Shown: positions 1 to 12,987 of the stretch, piece by piece
How the letters are laid out: each line of letters starts with the position of its first letter
Numbering within the stretch: the first letter of the stretch is position 1
Program-made: the position numbers and the translations under genes
Origin: Parus major
Lineage: Eukaryota > Chordata > Aves > Passeriformes > Paridae
NCBI RefSeq assembly: GCF_001522545.3
Contig: NC_031769.1
Coordinates: forward strand, 3,083,120 to 3,147,119
Direction: 5' to 3'
DNA length: 64,000 nt
The notes under the pieces: generated by a model
What the model was told of the DNA's origin: nothing
The model's input: only the letters and a program-made list of their open reading frames with translations
Database searches by the model: none

Positions 1-80
1 AATTAAAGGCTACTTATCTCTATTATCAATTAAAGGGAAGTTATCTCTATCACAAATAAAAGCCCAGCTACCTCCTCAAT
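1..80. repeat. degenerate 27-bp tandem repeat, about three copies
   Basis: Copy 1 (1-27) and copy 2 (28-53) share AATTAAAGG, then TTATCTCTAT. A weaker third copy (54-80) starts AAATAAAAG and has CTACCTCCTC in place of the second block. The array is cut by the window edge, so its true length is unknown. Confidence 0.5.
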
Positions 81-1460
81 AAGTACTATCAGCCATGCTA
101 TGCTGCAAAAATAAACCTTTTTTAAAAACATAGGTAATGGTGATAAAACATTACCATTCAGTACAGAAAAGAAGAAATAAATATATCACTATTGGATTTG
201 GAAGGGAAGCTTGAATGATTATATTTTCTTCTGATGTCACTGGTTGATAAATCCTGTAATTTCATTACTGATGCTTCATGTTGTTGTTTTATCTGCATCT
301 GCCACTGTAATTAAAATTAGTGAAGTCAGGAGAGCCAATACCAGAGGGGTTGCACCTTTCAGTTATGGACAAACAGTTCCTCAGAATAATATTCAGTTAT
401 CTCTGGTGAAACAGAAGGGCTGTTGAAGTGTCTGAGAATCTGAAAATCAGCTGATTGTTGCCAAAACAGAATGAGTTTCAGGGGTTTATTTCAAGCATGG
501 CTGATACACAGGAAGAAAGAAGAAAAAATAAAAAGAACAATGTTTTGGTCACCTAGTGACTTAAGAAAATAATTCATCCCTTCTGAAGGTGAATTTGTTT
601 GTCCACTGGAAATGCTTTCAGTGCCACAGCAGATTCTTTATGGAAGTATCTGAGTTGCTCCAAGGGTAGGTTGGAAAAGCTCTGGCAAAACTTGTTCTGC
701 TGCAAGTGCCCATTTCTTTCTCCATCTAAAAAGGTCTCTGGAGGCTGGTGAGGACAATTCCTCCATGAGAAGCCCAGAAGTGTCAACTGCACAATCTGAT
801 GTCACCAATGAACAAAACCACATAGTGAGACCTTTCTAGGTACGATGGGACTGCTCCCAGGGAGGCATAAAAAATGTAATTAATCACTGCTCAAAAGGGT
901 AAAAAGTCCCCGTATCAAATATGGGTAAACTTGTTACACAGCATCGCAGAGTGTACCCACTGGATGAATGAAATGAGAATTTTTTTGATAATGAAAGAGG
1001 ATTTTTAGTGGCTTTCCAAGGCAGTTACGAGCTCTTACTGAGATCTCACCCAAAAGAAACCACCTGATCTGCTGGGCTCCTGGTTGTGGTCCTCTGGGAC
1101 GTGTGCCAGTGGTTTGAAAGGAAACCAAGACATCTCAAAGCTGACCCACAGTGGTTTAGACCACTGATGATCTAATGGGAATTCATTACTTAATTCACCT
1201 CACTCCAGGGTCCAGGCAGGGCCTCCCACCACATCCTCTTCCTGCCCCACAACCAAGCTACTTTCAGATTTCAGTGGAAATGTGAAAGCTTCTGACAAAG
1301 TGCAGGAGAAATTGAGGTTTTGCAGACTGAATACATGTCAGGAAAGTCAAACACCCCATGTCCAGTTACTCCAATACTTCTTAGAGACATGAAGGACATT
1401 TCCCTATGAAGAATAAACATGAGTGGAGAATTACTGGCAAAATATATGAACATGTAATAA
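81..1460. other. no gene seen; AT-rich unique sequence
   Basis: Only short unrelated open frames (up to 72 codons) occur on either strand, with no recognisable domain. I see no CR1, LTR or simple repeat here. Confidence 0.6.
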
Positions 1461-1878
1461 TCATAAAATCCTAGAATGGCTTGGGGTAGGAAGGAACCTT
1501 AAAAATTGTCATTCCAAACTCCTGCCATGGACAGGGACAGCTTCCACTAGAGCAGATTTCTGGCCCTGGACACCTCCAGGGATTGTCAGTCCACAGACTC
1601 TCTGGGCAACCTGTTCCAGTGCCTCACCAACATCACAGTAAAGGACTTCATCCTAATATCTAATCTCAATCTACCTTCCCTCAATTTAGAGCCATTCCCC
1701 CTTGGACTTTCATGACATGAAGAATCCCTCTCCAGCATTCTTTTAACCCCCTTTAGGCACTGGAAGGTGCCCTAAGGTCTACCTGGAGCCTTCTCCAGGA
1801 TGAGCAGTCCCAACTCTCAGCCTGAATTCACAGGAGAGGTGTTCCAGCCCCCTGCCCAGCCCTGGCTCTCCTGAGGGC
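1461..1878 (-). mobile_element. CR1 LINE, 5'-truncated, 3' end present
   Basis: Read on the minus strand, the copy ends at about 1461 with the CR1 tail (complement of TCATAAAATCCTAGAATGG, then TTGGGGTAGGAAGGAACCTT). It continues through the family-typical blocks 'CTGGGCAACCTGTTCCAGTG' (1602-1621) and 'TTTAGAGCCATTCCCCCTTG'. About 420 bp survive. The 5' side fades in the region that normally lies just downstream of ORF2. Small indels mark it as an old, inactive copy. Confidence 0.93.
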
Positions 1879-3580
1879 TGGAACACCTTTCATTATACAC
1901 CCAATATTTTTCTATCTTTAGGCTCTCAATAAAAGGTGCAAAGGCCATTGCATTCTATGATTTCCCTCCTGCAAATTCCCAAATGTGGCATTCCAGCTAC
2001 ATCATTTATTTAAAAGGCACAGTGCCCCTTCCTCATGTTCCTGCTCACCAGCTATGAGCAGAATTGGGCAATCAACCCCTCAGTGACCTAGGACATGTCT
2101 CCTAATTTTAGAAACCCAGGAGAGACATCCTCACACATGAGATCATTGTCGAGTCTCTTTTTATATCAACAGAGAGAAGCAGACGTGAAGAAAGTGTTTT
2201 GTCTGACCTATTTTAACCATCTCCTTCAAACTTCCAGCTCCTCTCCCAGAGTGTAAAGGAATTCTGAACAGCCAGCTTGTTTGTGGACATCTACACTGTG
2301 GATATCTAAAGCTGGACAGAATGACTCCAGCTCCAGTCTGAAATATATGGATCAGCAATATGAAACCCAAAACAGCAAAGTTTCACCTGCCACAGGGGAC
2401 TGAGGAGGAATTTGATTGGTTTAGGTGTCAATAAATTGATACTTGTGTATTTAAGGCAATGGAAAACCTAAAGGAAGATTTAACACCAGACAGCAACAGC
2501 TCTAAAGCTTTCCATGGATAATTCTCCACCAAGAGCAACCTTATTAAGGCAAAGGAAAAGAACATCATGATCTTTCCACTGTCTTTAATAAAGTAGTTAT
2601 TATTTCTTGAAGTTTAAATATTTTGGGTTGGTTTTCTTTACCTACTTTCTAAATTTGCTGAAATTAAAGCTTCTTCATGGGTCACAGCAGTTGAGGGTCT
2701 GACTCTACTTTCTTTTATAAACCAAGATGACTTTTATTTTCCCCTTATGTACTTTACTGGGAAAGTCCCTCAAGTTTTCACTCACCAAGTCTGCTGTCAA
2801 TGACAAAACAGGATTCAAAGGGTCATTACATCAGGAGGTCTAAGAGCTGGATTTTCAGAAAGGATTTACTTCTACAAAGGACAAAACCCTTTTCAGCTGC
2901 ACATGAATGTCTTGAGGGTCTCAGGCAAAAATCCCAAACCTTTGCCTGAAAGAGCTGTCAACAAACAACGTGGATTTTTTTTCCCAGAATGGTCCACAAG
3001 GATGGATGGAGGCTGCCCATTGCTCTAACATGTGATCTGATGTGGGAATCATAGGCTGAAAAATATCCATTTGTGACAGTTCCATTCAGGCAGACCCTGC
3101 TGGCATCCAGTTTTTTCACTATGCAGGAAAATTGCTGCTTAAGAAAAAAAAAAAATGAAAAGGGAGATGATACAGCACTAAAACAATTTTGGATATATTT
3201 AAAAGAAACAGATTCAGCTGCTGCCTGGCTTAGGCATTTCAGTGTTAATGAATATCCAAGTCTGTTAGCAATACTCAGTAATGATCCTTTTACTTTCTGG
3301 AGGAATAGGCTTATGGTATTTTCTTTTCCTTGCATAAAACTCAGAAAACACCTGTGAATTTTACTAGAACTCCCTTTCTAAAAGTGAAGATAAAGGTGTG
3401 ATTATAGAAGCAGGAAATTGTAAACTGCAGATGCTGAGACTCCCACACGAAAATGAGAGCTTAGGTGTCCAAATACTTCTATATGAAGTAGGATTTCCAT
3501 TTTCATTTACTTCCATGAGGACTTGTGTAGGAAATAAATCGAAGCAACGTGATTTTGCAAGAAGAATGACTGCCAAAGAC
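1879..3580. other. no gene seen
   Basis: Unique sequence. The largest open frame (2958-3335, minus, 125 codons) overlaps a plus frame at 3073-3357. Neither resembles a known protein, and neither has convincing splice-site context. The minus frame owes its F/L-rich core to an A-run at 3142-3154. Confidence 0.55.
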
Positions 3581-4432
3581 GATTCACAGAATTGGGGGTA
3601 GAAAGGACCTCGAGATTCTCTAGTCCAACTCCCCTGCTCAAAGCAGGGTCAGCTACAGCAAGTTATTCAAAACTTATTTTCAATCAGTTTCTGAATATCT
3701 CAAATGTTGAGACTCAACAATTTATCTGATCAACCTCTTTTAGTATTTGACCATTCGAACAATAACAAAGTGTTATCTTAAATGATCTCTGAATTTCCTG
3801 TATGATTGTTTGTGCTTGTTGCCTCTTGTCAGCGCAGAGAAGAGCCTGGGTCCATTTTTCCTTTGCACCCTCTCATCAGGTATCTCTACACATTGATAAG
3901 ATCCCCCTCAAATCTTCTCTTCTCCAGGCTAAACAGCCACAGGTCTCTGAGCCTCTTCTTGTAATTCCTTAATAATCTTTGTGGCTCCTTGCAGAACCCA
4001 CTGTGTTCCTGCTCTCTCAGCCCAGCACTGGACCAGGCACTCCAGGGCTGAGAGAGAGGAATTATCACCTCCCTTGACGTGCTGCCAAGGCTCTTCCTCA
4101 TGCAGCTGATGATGCTTTTGGATTTCATTGCCACAAGGGCACTTTGCTGGCTCAGGATCCACTTTGTGTCCACCCAGAGCTTTAGGTCCTTCTCTGTAGA
4201 ACTGCTTCCCAGCAGCTGATTCCTTGTGCATGGAATTATTCCTCTCCCAGTGCAGGACTTTGCATGGCTCTTTCTACTTCATCCCTCTGCCTATTTCTCA
4301 AACCTCTCTGGTTCCCTCTGAGCAACAGCACAATCAACCTCCTGGTCTATCCTGGTCTTAAATTTGTGTAACCTTCACCCTTCTGGCAGGTGCACTCTGT
4401 CCCATCATCCTGATCATTAGTGAAGGCATTAA
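3581..4432 (-). mobile_element. CR1 LINE, long old copy with ORF2 C-terminal remnant
   Basis: The minus-strand 3' end lies at about 3581 (complement of ATTCACAGAATTGGGGGTAG, then AAAGGACCTCGAGATTCTC). The 3' UTR differs from the younger copies in this window: the block 'CCCTGCTCAAAGCAGGGTCA' is seen instead of the CATGGGCAGGGACACC block, so this is another, older CR1 subfamily. About 850 bp remain, reaching up into the end of the reverse-transcriptase ORF (see 3886-4173). Confidence 0.9.
3886..4173 (-). pseudogene. CR1 ORF2 C-terminal fragment (broken)
   Basis: This minus-strand frame of 95 codons carries recognisable CR1 ORF2 C-terminal motifs. Near the start are 'ALVAMKSKSIISCMRKSLGS' and 'SREVIIPLSQ'; near the end is 'LRDLWLFSLEKRRFEGDLIN'. 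This region of CR1 ORF2 follows the reverse-transcriptase catalytic core. Between the two conserved blocks the frame degenerates: the residues after 'REVIIPLSQ' no longer match the family, which implies frameshifts. The fragment has no endonuclease or catalytic RT motifs, so it cannot encode an active protein. It lies inside the CR1 copy at 3581-4432 and has no promoter of its own. Confidence 0.85.
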
Positions 4433-4552
4433 CCAACATTCCCACATCAAAAAGGTCTTTATAGTTCAGCCCAGCCTGCCCAGGCTCTCTCCACAGTCCG
4501 TGGAGATGTAGGTAACCTCAGGGAACAATTTCTATATCCCAAACCTTGAGCC

Positions 4553-4677
4553 TTAAGGCCAGGTTGGATGGGGATTGGAGGGACCTGATGTAGTGGAAAG
4601 TGCCCCTGTCATGGCAGGGACTGGATGACTTCTTTTAAAAGGTCCCTCCCACCTCAAACCATTCTATGGCTCTCTGA
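4553..4677 (+). mobile_element. CR1 LINE, short 3' fragment
   Basis: The plus-strand 3' end reads AAGGCCAGGTTGGATGGGG, then CATGGCAGGGACTGGATGA, then AAAGGTCCCTCCCACCTCAA and ATTCTATGG. It is about 125 bp and faces the neighbouring long copy tail-outward. The about 120 bp between the two copies match nothing I recognise. Confidence 0.9.
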
Positions 4678-7600
4678 CACTATGCCTAATTTTGGACAAA
4701 GTGAATTCCTGCTTTGCAAGAACCAATTTTCTTTTTTTCTGTTTGCTCAGGCCTGATGAGGGCAAACAGAAAATCCCATTCCCAAAGTTTAAGACACCAA
4801 AGCATTAATGGTAAGTAAAACAGAGCCCTGACTTCCCTCCATGTTGCAGCCTTTTCTTACTTTCAATGCTATCTTAGTTCCTTTTGTTAACACAGCCCAA
4901 TAACTTCCATGTATATTTTATTTCAGCTATCCCACATTACAATTTTGGTGGAGTGTTCGTTTCTGGGGTTTTTTTTTATTATTTTCCTGTGAGTGGTTTC
5001 AATTAAATTGAAATTCCCTGAAGATATGAGCATCATAATTTGTCCTTACAAAGTACACTCCTTATCACTTCTGTATAACCTGACAGCTCCTGCATTTTGT
5101 AGTCCTCTAGCTTTATAGAATTTTCCTAATATATAAAAAAACCCCTAAAGCTATTCTAAAACAGATTTTAGTAAGTGTTGCTCAGCCAATTCAAGAAAGA
5201 TATCCAAATTTACACTATATGAAGATCTGATTAATTTCTTGACTACCTTCAAATTATCAAAAACTTTTTGAAAGTCCTAATCCTCTATATCCCTCCCTTC
5301 ATATTTGTGCTCATAAAGCCCAGCCTTTCCTGAGCTTTGAAAGTTTATGCTTTTCTGGGACATATGTATAAAACTAAGCAAGATTTGATATTTTGTTTTA
5401 AAACAAACTCCATTTTAAATGCCTGAGTTTTGTAAATAAAAGAATTTCTCACAACATAACAATTATTCTCCATCCTATTATGCTGCTTCACCAGTACAGA
5501 TATGATGAAATATTGAAGGTTAATGACATCTCAGTTGTGGATATCTGAGTATTTTGACATTGTAATAACTTTGAATGTCTGTTTGATGGAGGTGCTGCTT
5601 CAGGCTCTCTGAAAATTCAGGTGGACATGAGTGGGTCATGCATCCAGAGGTCAAGATTTTCTAGCTTATCTTTGCAGTGATGGACTCATGATAGCAGAGG
5701 CTGTGGAACACAATTCATCCCTCCCTGGGCACAGAACTGCTTTTCTTGGCAGGTCTCCCACATAACATCATCAATAAAATTCTTTCCTTGATTGGCATTA
5801 TTTTCCCTATTGCATTATCCATCAGATTTATTGTGCCCTGATGTTGCTGATGTCCCCAGAGGCCTGGTGAAATGACAAAACTTCTTAACTAAGGACCGTA
5901 GACGCTCCAGTGCAGGGAAATAACTGCAAAACACCACACATTCAGGAAGCATTAGGCCAAGCAAAAGAAAATAATCATGTGAGAATATCCCCCTTTTCAC
6001 AGCAGATCAATTATCCTTCTTGAGCATCTGTGGTATATGTGATACTTCACTGCTAATATGAAATTAATACTGGGATCATAAAGATAACGATGTGCTGCTC
6101 CATTCCAGCAGGGCTTTAAGTGCTGCTTGGCGAGGGCCCTCAGAATAATTACTCCACAACCAGGAAAACGCGTTCTCTACCTGGCAGATCAATGCCAGAG
6201 CAGGAGCTCCTTGGTTAATTTGCTTTCCTTGACTGGTGGTTTGCATTTTCTGCCCTGGCTGTAGGTGTAAATATTGTTTTTCATGGTCGCACAGGAGGTT
6301 GTAAAAGGCTGTAAACAGTCCAGCAACCTGTCCTTCAGGCTCTGCTTTGAACCTGCTGAGCACATGTGCAGCAGACATCTCTCACAGGCAGAGGAAAGAG
6401 TAAGAGCAGAGCAGAAAATGCAGCTCTGGACCAGAGCCTTTTATTCCCATTGTCTCTGAGGATCTTCCAAAGTGCAGGACTTGGACTGTACCTTCAAAAC
6501 CATTCCTTAACTCAAAATATTCTATTTATCAGAGTCTGGGGCCACTGTTAACACCCTCAATTAGCCCTGCTGATGTGCTGAGCTGATTATCTTAAGATCA
6601 AACTGCCATTATAAAGCCACCTTTTCTCCCCAGGCTCCACACAAGGTGCTCTCAGCTGTGAGGAAATGCCAAGAGTATCTTTAACAAAACATTCCACAGT
6701 TCATTTAGCAATCCTGAGGAGTGTTCCTGGAGCTGGTGATGGACCCAAGGGCAAGATTTCAGTCTTGCAGCTCCAACAACAAACTCTTATCACCCCTGGG
6801 AAACAAGACTAACCTTTCTGTCAGAGAGCAGGACAAAAGTAATAAAATAGGCAATGAAATGGTGTAATCTGTTGGTTTGTAATGTGGTGAATACAATGAG
6901 ATTGTATTTCCTGATGCCAAAGGCATAAATACAAGATGGTGTGAAGAAAACAGTCTGATATAAACCTGGTATTGAGAAAAGGGTGCTTGGGAGTCTGGAA
7001 AAGTTGCCAAGTTGTTCAGAGAGGATGATCAAATGATCTTTCTTTGCCTCATGTGTACAACTCCTTGGTATTTTCCTGTGCAAAGTCAGAGGCGTTCTGG
7101 ATACAGCAGCTTGTACATCACTGAGCATTCTGAGTTGACAATCTGTGGTGATGGCCCAGATGAACATCCACACTCCTCCTCTACACTTCTAATCAACAGC
7201 AAAAGTTTCACGGGCCAAACTCCAGCCCATCTCGATAAAGGGACAGATATAATATGTTTCCCAACTTCTCACTGGGTAGAGAAAAAAATACTTCTATTAT
7301 TGTGATTCCTCAAGTGTGATTTGTCAAAGAAATGAATCCCAGAATAAGCCTGGGGCTACAATCTTGTCTCTTCCATTCTCAGGGAAGTGAAAATCCCTTT
7401 TTTGTTTTAACAGTTTCAGCTTCTCTACCACACTGAAAGATAAGGTTAAGACACTGCATGAGCACTTAGAAACTGTGTAATTTTCTTTTCCTCCACATTT
7501 CCTATTGTCCTCCTTCGCTATTGCATTTCTGACAGCCTGGGCTCCCAGCTGTGTCCCATATTGTGCTTAATAAACTCATTACATTTGGACATTATTAGGA

Positions 7601-8229
7601 CCTTCCACAGCACGTGTTCCTGCAACACCAGGGATGGAATCCAAGGCACATAAATCTGTCTGTCTGAAAGGGAACCATCTCTATCCACGCTGGTTTCTCT
7701 CAGCTGCTTCCACGGTGAATGGAAGAAATTGCCCTCTGCAGCACACGGCTTTGCCTTGCTCCCAGACAATGTGCTACTCATCTTGGCAAACAGAGGGGTA
7801 ATAAAGCACAAAATCAGTGTGATCAGCTCAAGAGAGCCTGTGTGGAATAGGCACAGCCCTGAGAACAGCATAAATATCAAATTAAAGAGGAAAAAAAGAG
7901 ATAGAAATCAAAGTCAGTGTTGGGTCAAGAGGTTAAGCTGGAAATTGGAAGAACGCTTTGGACCATCAGCAGAAAAAAGACCGGAATGTGCCTTCCAGAG
8001 AGAGGAGGAAAATAAAAACAAAATTAGAATTTTGAGAGGACTCCATATAATGTGGATATTTGTAAACCAATTTCTCTGACACAAGAAGACACTGCAGTGT
8101 TAATAGATACAGATTCCCAACCTTCCCAAAGGCTCTGATTCAAAGCTGGATCCCACCTTTCTTCTTAAAGCACGGAGTAAACTCATGTCTCTGCAATGAG
8201 GAAATCTTTGATGAGGAAAAATGCATCAG
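4678..8229. other. no gene seen; 3.5 kb of unique sequence
   Basis: AT-rich sequence with scattered open frames up to 127 codons (for example 6790-7173 minus and 7729-8079 plus). None has recognisable domains or a consistent frame across plausible splice sites. The section 6080-6470 is locally richer in GC and CpG than its surroundings but shows no coding signature I can name. Confidence 0.55.
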
Positions 8230-8366
8230 TGGAGGTGTTTCAAGGGTGCATGGATGTGGCACTTTAGGACAGGGTTTAATGATGAACCTAGAGATGCTCA
8301 GCTAATGGTTGGATTTGATGATCTTGGAAGTCTTTTCCAGCCTAAAAGATTCTATGGTTCTAAAAG
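8230..8366 (+). mobile_element. CR1 LINE 3' fragment (GGATGTGGCAC-type tail)
   Basis: The sequence contains GGATGTGGCACTTTAGGACA, then TTGGATTTGATGATCTTGGA, then TTTTCCAGCCTAAAAGATTC and TATGGTTCT. This is the alternative CR1 3' tail also present at 46588-46907. It ends 28 bases before the assembly gap at 8395. Confidence 0.85.
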
Positions 8367-8394
8367 CTGTGACACAAAAGGCAGTCATAGCCTG

Positions 8395-8854
8395 NNNNNN
8401 NNNNNNNNNNNNNNNNNNNNNNNNNNNNNNNNNNNNNNNNNNNNNNNNNNNNNNNNNNNNNNNNNNNNNNNNNNNNNNNNNNNNNNNNNNNNNNNNNNNN
8501 NNNNNNNNNNNNNNNNNNNNNNNNNNNNNNNNNNNNNNNNNNNNNNNNNNNNNNNNNNNNNNNNNNNNNNNNNNNNNNNNNNNNNNNNNNNNNNNNNNNN
8601 NNNNNNNNNNNNNNNNNNNNNNNNNNNNNNNNNNNNNNNNNNNNNNNNNNNNNNNNNNNNNNNNNNNNNNNNNNNNNNNNNNNNNNNNNNNNNNNNNNNN
8701 NNNNNNNNNNNNNNNNNNNNNNNNNNNNNNNNNNNNNNNNNNNNNNNNNNNNNNNNNNNNNNNNNNNNNNNNNNNNNNNNNNNNNNNNNNNNNNNNNNNN
8801 NNNNNNNNNNNNNNNNNNNNNNNNNNNNNNNNNNNNNNNNNNNNNNNNNNNNNN
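8395..8854. other. assembly gap, 460 N
   Basis: A run of 460 undetermined bases. The flanks are not simple repeats: the left flank follows a CR1 tail, and the right flank is unique sequence with an A-rich stretch at 8918-8936. Open frames crossing the gap are artefacts. Confidence 0.99.
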
Positions 8855-11800
8855 CAGTTTAATTCATACACTACCACTTCACTACTATTATGAATAAAGT
8901 AGCTTTACCACTTCTAGAAAAAAAAAATAAAATAAAGCAAATATAAATGAAGGGAAGTGATTCACTCCCATGTAATCGTCTTTCAGCCAGTGATTATCTC
9001 TATATTCATCCTCGTTGTCTGCTCATGGATCTCCAGATGAGAGCTCTGGAAGATGAGCTGGCCCTATGGTGCTCTATAGGGTGACAGAATGTGGCCCTGA
9101 GGGAATTCCTGGGAAGGTCAGAACAGCACAGGACCAAAATGATTTTGTGTGAATACACACACACACAGACATATAAGTACATGCAGAACTCATTGGCCAA
9201 TAAATGATGTGTTCTGTTATTTTATCAGTTCTAGAGGTGTTAAAAAAACCCAAAAGAAACTCATCACAACACAACTAGAAGATGTCAGTTGTATCCATTA
9301 TAGCATTGTTTATACTTCTGTCGAATTCCAAGCTATTACAGCAGCAATCTTATCTACAGATCCTGTGTGAACAGGAGACAATGGAAACTAAAAAAAATGA
9401 GTAATTTTCCTGTCTTGGATGTGTCTGTTGAAGTGAAAGCTGGAAATCCTGATTATAGATATTAAGCTGTCTGATTGTGAAGTTTATAAACGGACAGGGT
9501 GGTCATCGGATGAGAGGCAACTCAACTTGCTGTGATTCACATTTTCCTTTAGGTGTCATGTGGAACTGGAATATCCCTTGTGGCCCAGAAAACAATCAAA
9601 GTGCCGTTCCTTTCCACTGGATAGCTTTGTCATTTTATCGTCATGCATCCCAGTAAAACCCAGGATATAAACACGTAAATCCAACCAAGCTGAAATCCCC
9701 TCTTCTCCAACGTGCCCACTGCTCAGTTTGAAATGGGTTGACTCATGTCTCAAAGACAGAGTGAAAATGCCTCTCTCCCCATGGGGTGAGAGTTATCTCA
9801 TTAAAATGTGTACCTCTAAACCCGAGATAATTTCCACAGATCCCTTGTATAGTCCCTGAGATGCAATCAGCACATCCCATAGAGTTCACAGCCTATGTTA
9901 GTTTATCCTAAATTATGTATTTCAAAGCAACAGATTAATTACATCCTATTTCTCCATGTTTTCTATCAGGAGGAAGGGAGGGAAAGAGAAGGACTTGAGA
10001 AACAGCATTAAAAGATTCATTCCAAAAATTAAAAGTTGCCAAAACCACAATCAGATGGTGAGTAGCATCTTAAAATGGGCAGCAAATTAAAGTTAAATAG
10101 TGTGTTTAACAACAGCTTCTTTCGTGTTGCTCCAACCTCCTCCCTCTACTTTCCTCACATCAGATCAAATGTAATTTCTGTTCAGGTCTTCTTTCACACC
10201 CACCTTGAGCTTAATATGTAATTTAAATGAAAAAAATGGCAGTGAAAAAATGTGATCATCATCATGTGCCTTTACAGCACACCGGGTAATGAAGGTTTAA
10301 TCCTTTAGAAAGTCTTTAGAACAAGAGATTTTGGCCAAAGATTTCACAATTTCATCATCATGTGTAATTTATCAGTTCTACATTATTCCCCTATTTCCTT
10401 GAATACCCTGTGGAGAGGGTTCCTTCTCAGCTCTTGGAATAACTACAAGAACAGTGCTCTAGATGGGTACAGTTTCCTAGGCTGGTTTCTCATGGACACA
10501 CAAGACCTGCCCACCACCAACAGCATTTGATAAAAACTTCTGAAAATTATCAGGACACTTCCTAATATCCAATCTGAAGAAAAGCAACCTAAGAAAAAGA
10601 AAGCACTGGGAGATCCACTTCAGCAGCCTCCAAAGAATGCAATTTATTAAGACAAGGATTCCAGCTGTCCCAAAGCCCTCATTTCTGCAGGCTGCATCAT
10701 TGAGGACCCTCATGGCTGCACATGGCACAGAGCTCATTCAAGGAGTCTCCTCATCCAAATAAAGGATTAAAGAGAGGATTAAAGGTGGACCAGGACAAGA
10801 AAATAAAGGAGAAACCATCAATGGTAGGTGAGAGACAGCTGGCAAAACCTAGGGCAAATTTTAATGGTTTATCTGTGCTTTGGCTGACCTTGGAAATATC
10901 CTTATGTTTAAACATGGAAGAAATCCTAGGAATTAGGTACTGGTAGCACAGAATAATTTTGAGTTTTCTTCACAACATTTTCTGGTTCAGGCCAGTCTGG
11001 TGAAGTGGCATCTCAGTCTTGGGTTGTTGTTCCCTGGGAATGTATTCTGTACCAAAGACCACTTTTTCTTTGAAGGTACGCCTCAAATAAAACCCCTAAA
11101 CCAACCAACCAAATGAAAACACAAAACCACCAAAATAGCCCCACAAACAAACAAAACCCCAAAAATCTCCACCCCAAAACAAACAAACCCCAACCAAATC
11201 CTCCACATACAATAGAAAAGGTGAATCTGCATTTTATGGTATTTCCTCCGTGATATCCCAGAGCTCACTTCCGTCCCTGGAGTTTGTTGCCAGCTGCAGC
11301 AAATGAGGCATGGGATGAGTTTATATGTTTTTCTGAAACATGTAACTCACTGGGGAAAGCAGGATAGGGGCACAGAAAGGAAAGGAAGAGAATGATCTTC
11401 TCTCAGCAAATAAAACTAAATGTGTCATAACCTGGAGTCAGCACAGCAGGAGCCTGTTTTTGGACAAACAGAATAAATTTTGTGCTGGAGGCTGGATAGG
11501 ATGGTGCACAGAGGACTCTCCAGGGCTCAGCTTGGCTGCCATTAGACATGTCCAAAGAATTGGGTATTTTATTGAAAATTGTTTTATTCAGAAACAGCAA
11601 TGAAATGAAAACGCAGTGTGAGGCAGAGAATAATTTTTTCCAGGAATATTTTGTACACTTTTGGGTGTGTGTAGGTCTCCCACTTACATGAAACCAAAAT
11701 GTTGTGGCATGGATTTAGATGTCTTTTGGATTGTTTAATTCTATCCAGCAATGCTTGACTCTAATTCATCACAAAATCCTTCTTGATGGATAATAATAGC

Positions 11801-12741
11801 AGGTTTCATAAAAATAATTCTGGCTCATGCTCTGCAAAGGAGTGTGGTGTTCTGTGTTATCTCCAAGTCAGCAAAGAAAATAATGATGGTTTTTAAATCA
11901 AAATAATGTAGGATAGAAAGCAAACAACCCTTCCAAAAAGAAAAAAAAAACAACAATTAAACAATTCTCAAACCCAAACCAGGGCATTAAAGCTTACAGG
12001 TCATAAATAATAGGTGAATAAAACCTAATAATGTTTATTCAGTGACAGTCATCCAGCTCCAGTCCAAAAGGCCATGATTAGCATCTCTCTAAAATGGAAA
12101 TTAATGTGTTTTTCTCTCTCTCCTGCTTTTTTTAATGTGTTTCCCAAAGCAAACCAAACACCCCAGTTTGCTCCCACATGTAGAGGCCTCCTCAAGGCAA
12201 TGTTCATCTCTGAAGACAAAAGCAGCAACTTTTTCAGAGTGCCTTGAGTGAGAAAGGAGGACAGTGAGTACTTCACATCTAGCTAACCTCAGTATTACAG
12301 ACACACAAAGGATTAATTTAGCTTCAAGTACCTGCTGTACCTCCTCTGATCACCAGCATAGGGAATAACACCAAATTCTCTTTTTTTACTTTTACCATGT
12401 TTTTCTTTTCAACTGTTTTTAAGTTAATAGAGTTTGTTTGCACTAGCTGGGAGGAAATTGAAACATCTTCATTAGAAGATGTGAATTCTTTCCTTCTGCT
12501 GCCTCTCTGTAGAAATGAGGTGTCAGCATTGGGTACAAATCCCATAGGAGTGCTCCAAACACCTCAGAGAGGCTACAGACATGTCTGTCCCCAGCTCTGG
12601 CTGTGCTGAAAAGGACCTTGCCCCCAGTCATCCTGGAGACACCAATCCACGCTGCACCGCTGCCCGTCCACATCGAGCTCCCTGCAGCATCACTGCCTGA
12701 CCCACCTTACTCCAGGTGAATTGGGTAAAATACTGGGTTGC
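8855..12741. other. no gene seen; mostly unique sequence
   Basis: Contains a short CA run (9157-9168) and the A/C-rich tract listed separately. The open frames are under 90 codons and unrelated to anything I recognise. There is no CR1 in these 3.9 kb. Confidence 0.55.
11083..11206. repeat. A/C-rich low-complexity tract
   Basis: About 125 bases composed almost entirely of runs such as ACCAACCAACCAAA, CAAACAAACAAAACCCC and CCAAAACAAACAAACCCC. The opposite strand is T/G-rich. No target-site duplication or internal structure is visible. Confidence 0.8.
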
Positions 12742-12987
12742 TTTAGGTTGGATATTGGGAAGAAATTCTTTACTTAGAGGGTGGGGAGGCCCTGGCACAG
12801 GGTACCCAGAGCAGCTGTGGCTGCCCCTGGATCCCTGCAAGTGTCCAAGGCCAGGTTGGATGGGGCTTGGAGCAGCCTGGGACAGTGGAAGATGTCCCTG
12901 CCCATGGCAGGGGTGGGAAGTGGATGATCTTTAAGGTCCCTTCCAACCCAAAATGTTCTGTGATTCTATGATTTTGTGATTCTATGA
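12742..12987 (+). mobile_element. CR1 LINE, well-preserved 3' end
   Basis: It starts in TTTAGGTTGGATATTGGGAA and GAAATTCTTTACTTAGAGGG, continues through GGATGGGGCTTGGAGCAGCC and CTGCCCATGGCAGGGG, and ends in CCTTCCAACCC with TGATTCTATGATTTTGTGAT-type octamers. Among the younger-looking copies in the window. Confidence 0.95.

Noticed and set aside
8221..8893. Frames of about 190-215 codons on both strands
   Set aside because: They are mostly undetermined bases of the assembly gap. The readable part is a CR1 tail.
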